A DNA stretch of 64,000 nucleotides from Chitinophaga filiformis (GTDB lineage: Bacteria; Bacteroidota; Bacteroidia; Chitinophagales; Chitinophagaceae), in the NCBI RefSeq assembly GCF_021646545.1, contig NZ_JAKIRP010000003.1, positions 186,001-250,000 of the forward strand, read 5' to 3'. Each line of letters begins with the position of its first letter. The first letter of the stretch is position 1. Under the pieces are notes generated by a model. It searched no databases, was not told where the DNA came from, and saw only the letters and a program-made list of their open reading frames with translations. The position numbers were made by a program, and so were the translations under genes. Shown piece after piece: positions 52,656 through 61,669 of this stretch.

Positions 52656-53515
52656 CAATTATTGTTCAACACAACCCTGTTACAAATGATCACACTATTT
52701 TCCTGCATGCCATTCATGAACACCGGCTTTTCAGGATCCAGCGTCCGGGCTATTCCCAGCCATCTTGATTTCAGATGGAATACCCATCCATAGGGTTGTC
52801 CGTTCTGGTCCATCACATCTATCGGTGTATTCGGATAGCGGTCGTTGTAGTCATTTACGAAATGATAGAACAAGTCACCCAGGTCCATCTTAATAGGCGT
52901 ACGTGCCCTGAAATAAGTACGGTCATTGTCTTTGCTGTTCTTCTCCAGTTCAAACCCGATTACGATGAGGTCTCTCATATCGTCTTCATTCACTTCCGGC
53001 TGCTCATGATAAGCTGGGTACTGCCACCACTTATGTACTTTGGCTGGTATGGCCATCATCTTTTCAAAGGTCTTGTACACGAACGTTGGTAGCGCGAATG
53101 CGAGGAAACAGGTCAGCATCGGATAATACAGGAAATCTCCTTTGGTGAAAAGGAACTGTACCAGCATAAAGCCTACACCGCCAAACAGACAGATGGCCAG
53201 GATGAAGGATAGTTCAGAGCCAAGTGTACGCTCATTTGCCCAGAACCGTGTATACATAATATGGCAATGGGCAATGCCAAGACCGAGGAACCATACCTGA
53301 TAGAAGAGATATTGGCTGACCAGATTCTGATGTGTGAACAGGAACGGAATGGAGCTGATAACTGCAAATACGAGCGTGAGCAAAAACAGATACCACAATG
53401 CCTTTTTCTTATATAGGGTAAAGTTTTTAATATAACGGCTCAGCAATCCAACTATCAGAGATCCGATCGCTAGTATCGCGGCTAAAACAAGATAAATTTT
53501 CGCTTTAAGTATCAT
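52655..53515 (-). CDS. tssN: T6SS-iii inner-membrane protein TssN
   Basis: A 286-residue protein with five or six N-terminal membrane helices (residues 5-155) and a cytosolic C-terminal domain beginning near 175 (DDMRDLIVIGFELEKNSKDN). It matches TssN of the Bacteroidota subtype iii system, thought to be the membrane core of the complex. It lies between tssG and tssK on the same strand. Confidence 0.85.
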   Translation of the reverse strand: MILKAKIYLVLAAILAIGSLIVGLLSRYIKNFTLYKKKALWYLFLLTLVFAVISSIPFLFTHQNLVSQYLFYQVWFLGLGIAHCHIMYTRFWANERTLGSELSFILAICLFGGVGFMLVQFLFTKGDFLYYPMLTCFLAFALPTFVYKTFEKMMAIPAKVHKWWQYPAYHEQPEVNEDDMRDLIVIGFELEKNSKDNDRTYFRARTPIKMDLGDLFYHFVNDYNDRYPNTPIDVMDQNGQPYGWVFHLKSRWLGIARTLDPEKPVFMNGMQENSVIICNRVVLNNN

Positions 53516-53589
53516 AGTTTTCCAATTGGGAAAAGGGTTAAAACAGTTTACAGAGCCAACATTACATGCAAAAATAGTTCCATTTAAGG

Positions 53590-54543
53590 CTACAGGAAAA
53601 AATTATAGCCCATAATTCCCTCTTTAAATCTGCTATCGGCCACAACTACTTGTTTTTCATCCGGATGGGGTTCCAGTAAGGTTTCCACTTCCACATCTGC
53701 AGGCATCAGGAAGCCCAGACAAGTCTCCAGCAATTTACCATAAGGTTGCCAGGAAAGGAAATCGTATACCCGGTGATGTTGCAGGGGACCTACTTTTACA
53801 AGTACCCGCGGCATATCGGTGTAAAACAGGTTGCCAGTCATTGTATCTACTCCCAGCCTGCATTCTCCCAGGCCAGTCTGATTGCCGGTGGATACGGCTA
53901 CGGGTCCATTTTCACGGGAGATCTCCACTGGTTCATCTAATATAGCCTGTAAATATAATTGCACCAAAGGCAGATTACCTGCTATACGATGAATATACGG
54001 CAATAACCTGATAAGTTTATTAACCGGTCCTTTGGGAAGTCCCTGCGGAATACCCCAGAAAGACAGGAACAGCGCATCAGCATCTTTCCCGAAAGCATCA
54101 AACAACAGGTGTTTTTCCCGCTGTTCAAGAAATACCCGCTGCAGAAAGAACTCATGCTCCAGCGGCCGGAAGAACTTACGGGCTTCCTGTTCCTCCTGCT
54201 GATGCTTCTTATAGTTTGCTACCATTTCACTTACCTCCTGTTGTTTCTGTGGCGAGAAGGTATGAAACATTCCCTCAGGTAAGCGGTCGTACAGTCCGTC
54301 GCGGGAGAGTGTTAAAGTTATAAATGGATGATACGGTTGTGAGTCATCCAATTGTGCATCTAAAATATCTTTATTAAAAGCTCTTGTAAAAACGTTCTTC
54401 ATCTGTACCGCCACCTCTGCTTCCTGTACATGATTATCCAGCAGCTCGCCTACCACTACTTCGGCGCGCACGTCATAATGCAGACGGTGGATATGATCGA
54501 TGACTTCTTCGAGCACTGCGGCTTTTTGGGCATTATTTACCAT
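53590..54543 (-). CDS. tssG: T6SS baseplate subunit TssG-like
   Basis: About 317 residues, from ATG at 54543 (a TTG three bases further could also start it). It has the TssG arrangement: an N-terminal helical region, LFLSFWGIPQGLPKGPVNKL near 185-204, YIHRIAGNLPLVQLYLQAIL near 208-227, and C-terminal segments with LGVDTMTGNLFYTDMP near 257-272. TssG joins TssF, TssE and TssK in the baseplate wedge. Divergent from the PKD-protein gene, with a shared 150-bp regulatory gap. Confidence 0.8.
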   Translation of the reverse strand: MVNNAQKAAVLEEVIDHIHRLHYDVRAEVVVGELLDNHVQEAEVAVQMKNVFTRAFNKDILDAQLDDSQPYHPFITLTLSRDGLYDRLPEGMFHTFSPQKQQEVSEMVANYKKHQQEEQEARKFFRPLEHEFFLQRVFLEQREKHLLFDAFGKDADALFLSFWGIPQGLPKGPVNKLIRLLPYIHRIAGNLPLVQLYLQAILDEPVEISRENGPVAVSTGNQTGLGECRLGVDTMTGNLFYTDMPRVLVKVGPLQHHRVYDFLSWQPYGKLLETCLGFLMPADVEVETLLEPHPDEKQVVVADSRFKEGIMGYNFFL

Positions 54544-54692
54544 CAACGGGTTAATTTAGGTTTTTCGATTAATCAGGGTCGTATTTTCAGGCTTTCAACC
54601 AACACAACAATTATTAAAATTTCAACTACGAATGTAGGTTGTTTAGTCATTTATCTAAAAAAATATTTAAAATTGCAGAAATTGAAAAACCC

Positions 54693-55763
54693 ATGACCCC
54701 GCGCAAGACCCAAAATGAGCGAAAGGTGAATTCGTACAGGCCCTTCAGCAAGATTACAAGCCATATTGACCCGATGGTGTTGTATACATTCCTGTCATTA
54801 TTGGCTATCAGCATAGTTTTGCTGGCATTCCAGGCGTCTAACCGGGAGACCTGTAGTGAGGCTGCCATTGTATTGGCCAGTCAGCAGCATGCCGGTAAAA
54901 CCAATTCATTTACAGCCGGTGAGGTGATCACGTTCAGGGCAGACCTGAAAGGCAGCAGCAATGATGGACTGAGCTGGGATTTCGGTGATTCTACCGCTGC
55001 TGCACCCGGCTTACAGGTGTATCATGCCTTCAGCAAAGCAGGCAGCTATACAGTTACCTTACGCCGCGGCAAATGTGACTGGCGGCAGGAAGTGATTGTC
55101 CTGAATGCCCCACCCGAGAAAGAGCCCGACACCAGAGGTGATATCTACCCTGTCATAGAAGGTCCGGATGAAGTGTTTGTAGGAAGGGCTGTAACCTACT
55201 CCAACCATCTGCCTAATGCCACCAGCTGGTCATGGCAGTTGCTACAACCCAACGCTGAAACCCATTCAGGCAATACGGTTAAGTATACCTTTGGCTCTCC
55301 GGGAGAACGTATCCTGTCATTGATCGTGAACGGCGACAGCAGTAAAATGGTGACAAAACGTATCACTGTATTCCCTGCTCCTGCCCAACGCCCTTCAAAT
55401 GACCATTTTGAGCCCATTCCTTTCCCTGAAGAGCCGAAACCTGCCGATCCATCAGCCGGAGCTGCTGCGGTGCCAGAAAAGCCTAAAACACCCGCTATTT
55501 CGGATGATGAATTTAAGTTCTTCCTGACACAGGTGGTCGACAAGCAGAAAAATGCCTCCGACTTCTCACAATACCTCTGCGATAATCTCGGGGCACGCGT
55601 GTTACTCAATGATAAAGAGACTGATACATTTTCGCATTTCTGCTCCAGGATCCGTGGTAAAAAACGGTTCAAAATAGAACTCGTGAACCTGATCAAAGAT
55701 CAGAACGGTTGTGTAAAGGAGATCCGTGTGAGATACGACAAAAAATTCCTTGGTATATTCTGA
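54693..55763 (+). CDS. T6SS-associated membrane protein with two PKD domains (TssP candidate)
   Basis: About 356 residues from ATG at 54693. A short cytosolic tail and one membrane helix (MVLYTFLSLLAISIVLLAFQ near 29-48) are followed by two PKD beta-sandwiches: the first with LSWDFGDSTAAAP and YHAFSKAGSYTVTL, the second with WSWQLLQ and YTFGSPGERILSLIV. A Pro/Glu-rich linker leads to a ~90-residue C-terminal domain with FFLTQVVDKQKNASDFSQYL. The position next to tssE-tssF suggests a periplasmic part of the T6SS membrane complex, possibly the protein called TssP elsewhere; that naming is inference. Confidence 0.72.
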   Translation: MTPRKTQNERKVNSYRPFSKITSHIDPMVLYTFLSLLAISIVLLAFQASNRETCSEAAIVLASQQHAGKTNSFTAGEVITFRADLKGSSNDGLSWDFGDSTAAAPGLQVYHAFSKAGSYTVTLRRGKCDWRQEVIVLNAPPEKEPDTRGDIYPVIEGPDEVFVGRAVTYSNHLPNATSWSWQLLQPNAETHSGNTVKYTFGSPGERILSLIVNGDSSKMVTKRITVFPAPAQRPSNDHFEPIPFPEEPKPADPSAGAAAVPEKPKTPAISDDEFKFFLTQVVDKQKNASDFSQYLCDNLGARVLLNDKETDTFSHFCSRIRGKKRFKIELVNLIKDQNGCVKEIRVRYDKKFLGIF

Positions 55764-55780
55764 TCAGTTACATTATCTGT

Positions 55781-56212
55781 ATGAAAAGTCAGTATTATAA
55801 ACTGCCACTGGACTTCTCCCGCATCCTGCAAAAGAAGGACCTTCCGGACTGTAGTCTCGAAGACTCAGTGGCCCAGCATATACACCTGCTTATTACTACC
55901 GTACTGGGAGAGAATAAAGACGATCCGCAATACGGTTGTAAGTTGTGGGATTCGGATTTTGATATCCGGGCGTCCAACAACGAAGTGAAAGAACAGGTAG
56001 AAATGGCGGTAAAAGCCTCCATCTCGCGGTACGAACAACGGCTAACACAGATCAGAGTAATGGCCGTGGTCAGCCAGGAAGAGCTGACCGGCCTCAGTAC
56101 CCGCAAGGTCAAGAAGAAGATCAAAGTGACGATCACCGGTACACTGTCCCGAAATAAAACACCATTCCACTACAGCAGCTTCTTCTATGTGAGCCCGCTG
56201 TCTTACGATTAA
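55781..56212 (+). CDS. tssE: T6SS baseplate subunit TssE (gp25-like)
   Basis: About 143 residues from ATG at 55781. It has the gp25-like pattern: SLEDSVAQHIHLLITTVLGE near 27-46, DDPQYGCKLWDSDFD near 50-64, and VEMAVKASISRYEQRLTQIRV near 76-96. TssE links the baseplate wedge to the sheath. It lies 17 bases after the PKD-protein gene and 9 bases before tssF, so the three form an operon. Confidence 0.87.
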   Translation: MKSQYYKLPLDFSRILQKKDLPDCSLEDSVAQHIHLLITTVLGENKDDPQYGCKLWDSDFDIRASNNEVKEQVEMAVKASISRYEQRLTQIRVMAVVSQEELTGLSTRKVKKKIKVTITGTLSRNKTPFHYSSFFYVSPLSYD

Positions 56213-56221
56213 AGCCATGTC

Positions 56222-58051
56222 ATGCCCAAAGAACAAAAAGAACGGATAAAAGACCGCATGCTGAAGACAGCCGCCAGGCTTTGGGGCTATCCCGATGCGG
56301 AGGTAGAATCTTCTTTCGACCCCATCGTGCAGTTATTACTGGAAGCCTGCGCCAGCGAACTGGAAAAGATCTCGGGCGAGGTAGATGTGTCACATGCCCG
56401 CCTGGTGGAAAGACTGGCGCAGATCATGATGCCGGAACCCATTACGAGCAGTCAGCCGGCCCATGGCATATTGCATGCTTCCAGCAGTGAAGCAGCTACC
56501 GTTATTACGGCCGAGCATCAACTTTTCTACACTTTGAGGAACGGCTTCAATTCAAAAGATCTCTTCTTTATGCCCCTGACCAGGCACCGCCTGTTCCGCG
56601 GACATATCAAATACCTGGCTATCGGCAATAAACTGTATGAGACCCGGGAACACTGGTTCAAAGAACAGGTATTACAGGGCTCCCTGCAGCCCGATACACC
56701 TCCCAGTCATTTATGGCTGGGGCTTTCCATGGAAGGCAATCCCTCCCTTGAAGAGCTGTCTTTCTTCTTCGATCTCAGGAATGCCCATCAGCAGGAGATG
56801 TTTTACTACTACCTGCCACTTGCCCGTTTCTTCCTCGGTAATACAGAACTCACGGTAAAAAGCGGTTACAGTCACAGCCGTGATGTAGCATCCGAAGAGC
56901 TTGACAGTATTATGCAACCGGCATTCGATACGAATACACGATACAGCCAGCAGATACTACAACGTTTCCGGCATCATTTCCTCACCATCAGCAAACCGGC
57001 TTCACTTCCCTCCCAGCCTGCCACACCTGCTGCCCTGCAACAGGTATTCGGGCAGGGACTCACGAAGCTGCAACCGGATATTCAGTGGATCAGGGTTGAA
57101 TTCCCCGAAGCCATCCGGCACACTTTACTGGAAGATCTGTTCTGCAATATCAACTGCTTTCCGGTTGTCAACAAACGCATCAATGAGCAGTCGCAACGCC
57201 TGAACCGCTACCTCAATATCATGCCATTGCATACATCAGATATTTACTTCGACATAAAACGGGTGCATGATGTAACAGGTACTGATTACCACGTCCGTAA
57301 CTTCACCACTACCGGTGAAATGCAGGAAGGTGAGCTGGTGGTGCGTAGCAGTGGTATCGGCAGATTTGACTCCCGTGAGGCAAAAGAGATCATTGCCTAC
57401 CTCATTGAAGTGATCAGGGATGAAAGCTCTCTCTTCGAAGAAGTACGGAATGACTATGTTGCCAGCCGTATACGTGAACTACATCAGTTGATTGCTTCTC
57501 TTGAAGAACAGTTACAACCAGGCATCAACCGCGGCAACATCCCTTATCTGATGATCAAGCCCCGGGAAGATGCGGACTTCCTCTTTATTGAATTTTATAC
57601 TACCAATGGTAGTATTGCCAACAACATACGTATGGGCACCCGTCTGCAGGAGTACGGTAGCGTACAGTTACAGCCGGGATCCATTACCCTGCTGTCCAAC
57701 ACACAGGGTGGTAAAGACCGTCTGAGTATAGATGAGAAGATCAATCTTTACCGTTATCATCTGCTAAGCCGCAACCGTATTGTTACACCTGAAGATATTA
57801 AAGCACTGTGCCGTTATGTGATCGGCAATGAGCTGCGCGAGGTAGCTGTTTCCAAAGGTGTATCGGTACTACCGGGAGCAGCAGAAGGTTACAGCCGTAC
57901 TTTAGATATCCGGTTAACGCTTTCCAGGCCTGCGAACACTTATGCCGCGGGAAATCTCGTTTATCTGAAAGATGAGTTGCTGTCACAGCTAAAAGAGCAT
58001 TCGGCTAATAATTATCCTTACAGGATATTTATAAATGAGATGTTGATGTAA
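56222..58051 (+). CDS. tssF: T6SS baseplate subunit TssF
   Basis: A 609-residue TssF protein, the largest baseplate wedge part. The N-terminus (KTAARLWGYPDAEVESSFDP near 15-34, and LLLEACASELEKISGEVDVS) and the DIYFDIKRVHDVTGTDYHVR region near 340 fit the family; a C-terminal segment TLLSNTQGGKDRLSIDEKIN near 494-513 and YRYHLLSRNRIVTPEDIKAL are also conserved. It ends the PKD-tssE-tssF operon. The convergent transglycosylase gene follows. Confidence 0.88.
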   Translation: MPKEQKERIKDRMLKTAARLWGYPDAEVESSFDPIVQLLLEACASELEKISGEVDVSHARLVERLAQIMMPEPITSSQPAHGILHASSSEAATVITAEHQLFYTLRNGFNSKDLFFMPLTRHRLFRGHIKYLAIGNKLYETREHWFKEQVLQGSLQPDTPPSHLWLGLSMEGNPSLEELSFFFDLRNAHQQEMFYYYLPLARFFLGNTELTVKSGYSHSRDVASEELDSIMQPAFDTNTRYSQQILQRFRHHFLTISKPASLPSQPATPAALQQVFGQGLTKLQPDIQWIRVEFPEAIRHTLLEDLFCNINCFPVVNKRINEQSQRLNRYLNIMPLHTSDIYFDIKRVHDVTGTDYHVRNFTTTGEMQEGELVVRSSGIGRFDSREAKEIIAYLIEVIRDESSLFEEVRNDYVASRIRELHQLIASLEEQLQPGINRGNIPYLMIKPREDADFLFIEFYTTNGSIANNIRMGTRLQEYGSVQLQPGSITLLSNTQGGKDRLSIDEKINLYRYHLLSRNRIVTPEDIKALCRYVIGNELREVAVSKGVSVLPGAAEGYSRTLDIRLTLSRPANTYAAGNLVYLKDELLSQLKEHSANNYPYRIFINEMLM

Positions 58052-58176
58052 GGTAATGTGATGAATACCTTTACCTGATTTTTAATAAGGAAAGAGGTGT
58101 GGTTATTTTAAATTTTCAAGTGTTCTCAACCACTGATCAAAATGGCTGCACTCTTTTCTTAGCAACATTTATTCCC

Positions 58177-58196
58177 CGGCGCAATATTTGGCGCCG
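58177..58196. terminator. Weak hairpin between tssF and the transglycosylase gene
   Basis: CGGCGC and GCGCCG pair over 6 bp around an 8-base loop in the convergent gap (58052-58244). The T runs are poor; it may still help end one or both transcripts. Confidence 0.4.
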
Positions 58197-58244
58197 CAAA
58201 CATATAGGGATTCAGCAACAAAAACCAATTATTAAACAAAAGCA

Positions 58245-59294
58245 TCACATCTTCATTAACCGCACATCCTCCCCTGACTTCAACGATCCCGCCGGCACGC
58301 CTTTACGCCCGCCTGCATCACACAACGTAATGGTATTTCCAAAACCAAGATCTACATAAACACGATCGCTCACAATCCAGCCCCTCCCCGACAGCTTGGT
58401 ATTCTTCCTGATATACACACCATTCGCCTGCAGATCATCCAATAAAAGAATACTTACCAGCTGTCCGTCTTCGAAGGTATTATTCTGTTGCAGCCGGGCA
58501 GCAAAAACAGCGGCTACCACCGGATTCCTGCCCCTGGATTTGACATCCACAGTTATACGGATCGATTTAAAATCTTTATTCGTTTGTCCCGGCTGTACTA
58601 TTCCTGATGAGGGTTTGGAAAATACTGAGACATTCGCATTCTCTTTGTTGAACACATTATATCCGAAGCCCGGAATATACAACTCCGGACTTTCGAACAA
58701 TTGCTTAATAGCAATGATCTTGTAGATGTATTGCGCAGTTTCATTGTTCAGCACCAGCTGATAATAATCACTACTCCCCTGTCTTTTGATATTACGGGAT
58801 ATGTTGCCTGCGCCCGCGTTATAGGCGGCAGCCGCCAGGGTCCAGGAATGCAGCTGACCATAGAGTTGCTGCAGATAACGACAGGCAGCGTGTGTAGATT
58901 TTAACAGGTGATTGCGTTCGTCATTGTCATATCGCACCTCCAGTCCCATCGCTGCTGCTGTAGCCGGCATGAATTGCCACACACCCTGTGCCCCCACCGC
59001 GGAGGTGGCGTTGGTAAAACCGCTTTCAACGACAGGCAGGTATTTAAAATCTTCAGGTATATTGTACTGATGTAAAATGGGGATAATGACCGGAAAGTAA
59101 ATATCGGTCTTTGCTTTCAGTACCGGCAAAAAGTTGCGGTACTTCAGATGCCCTTTGATGACATCCATTAGTTTGTAGGAAACAAAGTCGCGTTCCATAG
59201 GCACCATCTCCCCGCAGAAAGTTACCTGTGCGGTGCCTGTCAATGCAACCAGGCAAAGACAGCCAACAAACAATATGTGAATAATGGTACGCAC
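58245..59294 (-). CDS. Lytic transglycosylase with C-terminal TraM/VirB10-like domain
   Basis: A 349-residue exported protein starting at GTG 59294, with signal peptide cut near TGTAQVT. Residues 60-205 form an SLT/MltD-type lytic transglycosylase: KYLPVVESGFTNATSAVGAQ near 84-103 holds the catalytic Glu, and AAAAYNAGAGNISRNIKRQG near 153-172 is the family motif. Residues 240-349 are unlike LysM or SH3: VVAAVFAARLQ, GQLVSILLLDDLQANGVYIR and RVYVDLGFGN are, by memory, close to the C-terminal VirB10-like domain of the conjugative transposon protein TraM. It would cut peptidoglycan for a trans-envelope machine. It follows the TraN/VirB9-like gene by 12 bases. Confidence 0.75.
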   Translation of the reverse strand: MRTIIHILFVGCLCLVALTGTAQVTFCGEMVPMERDFVSYKLMDVIKGHLKYRNFLPVLKAKTDIYFPVIIPILHQYNIPEDFKYLPVVESGFTNATSAVGAQGVWQFMPATAAAMGLEVRYDNDERNHLLKSTHAACRYLQQLYGQLHSWTLAAAAYNAGAGNISRNIKRQGSSDYYQLVLNNETAQYIYKIIAIKQLFESPELYIPGFGYNVFNKENANVSVFSKPSSGIVQPGQTNKDFKSIRITVDVKSRGRNPVVAAVFAARLQQNNTFEDGQLVSILLLDDLQANGVYIRKNTKLSGRGWIVSDRVYVDLGFGNTITLCDAGGRKGVPAGSLKSGEDVRLMKM

Positions 59295-59306
59295 GTGAAT
59301 AGATTA

Positions 59307-60179
59307 CTATTTGCTGATCATATATTTTGGCAGAGCACTCACAGGTGTATACAATACTACCTGGTTTTCACTGGCCTTGTTGTACATTACCAGAATGATC
59401 TCATCATCTTTTTTGAAATCGCGTGCAGCCGCGACAAACACTATATTTTCGTCCGCTTTACCGGCAATAGAAGAAGTCCCTTTTCTGTAAAGCACCGGCA
59501 TGGTGAACAAGCTGGCTGTATCTGCCTTCGTCTTGTGCATCAGCGTTACTTTTCTGATCACATAGGCTTTCCCTGAACGGTTCCTGATATGAAAGCTGTA
59601 ATATACCAGGTTGTTAAGGCTCATTGCCTGTGAAAAGCTCAATGTGATACCATCTGCGGTCGTCTCATACTGGCGGCCACCCCTTTTTTGTTTACGGAAA
59701 TCTTCTGCAATATTGCCAACCGTTACTGTATCAATACCTGATGCCGCAATCGCTGCATCTTCATTCTCCGTTGCATTATCTTCATCTTGCGGGGAAGTGG
59801 TGTTACTTCCTGCACTGGTATTGCTGCTACCTGCACTGCTTGAACCGCTTGCAGAAAGATTGTATTTCAAACGTGATAATTCTGCTTTATCACGGAATGC
59901 CAGTATCAGGTAATGGATATTATTTCCTTCCCTGATCACCAGGTTGGTAGCCCTAGGATTGGCTACTGTTGGCCGTATGAATACTACGTTACCATCTACT
60001 ATGCGATAATCATAATCTGAATTCTTACCATCTCCTATCTGGAATGTAGTGATTGCTGATCCACAGGTAATAAGGGTGACAGCGCCTTTAGTTGTAATAA
60101 TGCTATCTGTCTGTGATTGTCCGAGCGCATTGCACCATGACAACAAAAAACAGAAGACGCCTGTTAAGACATACTTCAT
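59307..60179 (-). CDS. TraN/VirB9-like periplasmic protein (DUF4138 type)
   Basis: A 290-residue exported protein with a signal peptide (cut near ALGQSQ, residue 20-22). Residues 28-108 resemble the N-terminal domain of conjugative transposon TraN (DUF4138, VirB9-like): VTLITCGSAITTFQIGDGKN and PRATNLVIREGNNIHYLILA. A Ser/Gly/Asn-rich linker (110-145) follows, then a C-terminal beta domain (165-290) with LVYYSFHIRNRSGKAYVIRK and DENIVFVAAARDFKKDDEII, again TraN-like. In conjugation VirB9 forms the outer-membrane core with VirB10. Here it sits in a T6SS locus, 12 bases upstream of the transglycosylase-TraM fusion. Confidence 0.72.
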   Translation of the reverse strand: MKYVLTGVFCFLLSWCNALGQSQTDSIITTKGAVTLITCGSAITTFQIGDGKNSDYDYRIVDGNVVFIRPTVANPRATNLVIREGNNIHYLILAFRDKAELSRLKYNLSASGSSSAGSSNTSAGSNTTSPQDEDNATENEDAAIAASGIDTVTVGNIAEDFRKQKRGGRQYETTADGITLSFSQAMSLNNLVYYSFHIRNRSGKAYVIRKVTLMHKTKADTASLFTMPVLYRKGTSSIAGKADENIVFVAAARDFKKDDEIILVMYNKASENQVVLYTPVSALPKYMISK

Positions 60180-60223
60180 CTGATATTCTTTTCCTTTCTT
60201 TAATTTTCAAAATAATGAGAAAC

Positions 60224-60260
60224 AGTGAAGCTGAAGACCCTATTGCCATTCAGCTTCACT
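60224..60260. terminator. 12-bp perfect hairpin between tssC and the TraN-like gene
   Basis: AGTGAAGCTGAA at 60224-60235 pairs exactly with TTCAGCTTCACT at 60249-60260 around a 13-base loop. Without a strong T run it could attenuate rather than end the tssH-tssB-tssC transcript before the TraN-like gene. Confidence 0.6.
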
Positions 60261-60269
60261 ATTTTCATA

Positions 60270-61646
60270 TCAGGATTTATCCTGTTCATATTCAGTGTCC
60301 CATTCTGTTGCATCTTCCCCTTTATGACCTTCCATTTTGATCATGAAGTTCTTGGCAGGGAAGTATGGTTTCAGATGTATATTGAGGTGAATACGATCTT
60401 TCTGAATAGGGTCCTGCTCAAACTTACGGACGTTAAAGTCTTCGATCAGTTTTTCAGGTCCGGTAATGCTGTCGAGGAAACGAATGATCTGTTTCATCAG
60501 GTCTTTACGGGTATTCGCATTGAAGTTCTCGAAAGCCCGGCGGTTCAGGAAGTCCATCAGTACTTTGGTCACATAGTCAAATACACGCACTACTGAGTAG
60601 GTCTGCAAACCAATATTGTCACCATTGAACAATGTCTTGGCACTGAAGGCCATTACCTTGCCGTATTCCTTTACCATGGGTATCAGTCCCATTTTTTCCA
60701 GGCTGGCTATTTCACTCTTCTTCAGTTCAAACCTTACACCATCCACTTCGTTCATCCCGCCAAATTTCTTACCAGCGGTTACCTGCGACATCAGGGTTCT
60801 GTAAACCTTACCAGCCAGTGCGCCGGACGGAGGAACATAGAGGTTATCCTGTTCATTGATCTCATCAAACTTACCACGGCCTACCAGCCAGTTACAGGTC
60901 ATCATGACGTTCGAGCGATGTATTTCACCACCAGTCAGGTTCGCAATTTCAAACATCTCCATCACATCATCAGGTGCATCAAGATGAGAGAAGTCCGTCA
61001 CCAGCATCACCTTATTTTCATAAGCGATCTTTGCCCATTTCTCCAGCACCTTATTTGAACCGAGATATCCTGGAATTACCAGCAGGCTGTAGTTATCGCG
61101 TAGATCGAGACGATCGTAATTGCTTACCAGTTCCTGGTGAATGGCGTCAATAAAGCGGGTATTGTCCAGGTCTTTTAACTGGTCGAGTTCTACGTTGATG
61201 AAGGCAACGTTTTTCACTTTGTCCGATTCCGTATTCTTGAAGAACAAGGCAACGTTGCGGTAAGATTGTTCGAGTTCACGGGTTGCCTCAACCGCTTCAG
61301 CCAGGTTGTTGTTCAGTATCCTTTCCGCCTGTTCCGAGTGTTCGGTACAGTAGCTGACCATATCGGGCAGGTCATCTGCTTCGGTCAGTACTTTCTCCCA
61401 GAGCTCAAGGGTTTTCTTCAGTTTATCTCTTTCTCCTTTTTTGGAGCTTTCTGTTAAGAAGATATTACGGCGTGCCTTACGCTCGGGGCTGAGGTTCTGC
61501 ACACCTTCAATGGTGCCTTCCAGCAGGTCAAAGCCACCGTATTTGGTGAGTATATCTAAATTTTCCTGCAGGGATGCGGGTTGCTGCCTGGCCGCTGCTG
61601 TTTGTGGCACTTCCTGCTGCTCCTGCTGTTTTTCTAATTCTGCCAT
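60270..61646 (-). CDS. tssC: T6SS sheath large subunit TssC
   Basis: A 458-residue TssC of the Bacteroidota type. Conserved parts: ALFFKNTESDKVKNVAFINV near 132-151 region, DLRDNYSLLVIPGYLGS near 183-199, NKVMLVTDFSHLDAPDDVME near 214-233 and a C-terminal IHLNIHLKPYFPAKNFMIKM. With TssB it forms the contractile sheath around the Hcp tube. It lies 23 bases after the tssB stop in one operon. Confidence 0.92.
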   Translation of the reverse strand: MAELEKQQEQQEVPQTAAARQQPASLQENLDILTKYGGFDLLEGTIEGVQNLSPERKARRNIFLTESSKKGERDKLKKTLELWEKVLTEADDLPDMVSYCTEHSEQAERILNNNLAEAVEATRELEQSYRNVALFFKNTESDKVKNVAFINVELDQLKDLDNTRFIDAIHQELVSNYDRLDLRDNYSLLVIPGYLGSNKVLEKWAKIAYENKVMLVTDFSHLDAPDDVMEMFEIANLTGGEIHRSNVMMTCNWLVGRGKFDEINEQDNLYVPPSGALAGKVYRTLMSQVTAGKKFGGMNEVDGVRFELKKSEIASLEKMGLIPMVKEYGKVMAFSAKTLFNGDNIGLQTYSVVRVFDYVTKVLMDFLNRRAFENFNANTRKDLMKQIIRFLDSITGPEKLIEDFNVRKFEQDPIQKDRIHLNIHLKPYFPAKNFMIKMEGHKGEDATEWDTEYEQDKS

Positions 61647-61669
61647 AAGAACAAGTTGTCAGTTGTCAA

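Noticed and set aside
59307..60179. Naming the gene traN directly and calling this an integrative conjugative element
   Set aside because: No integrase, relaxase, TraG/TraJ-type or mobilisation genes are present and the surroundings are all T6SS.
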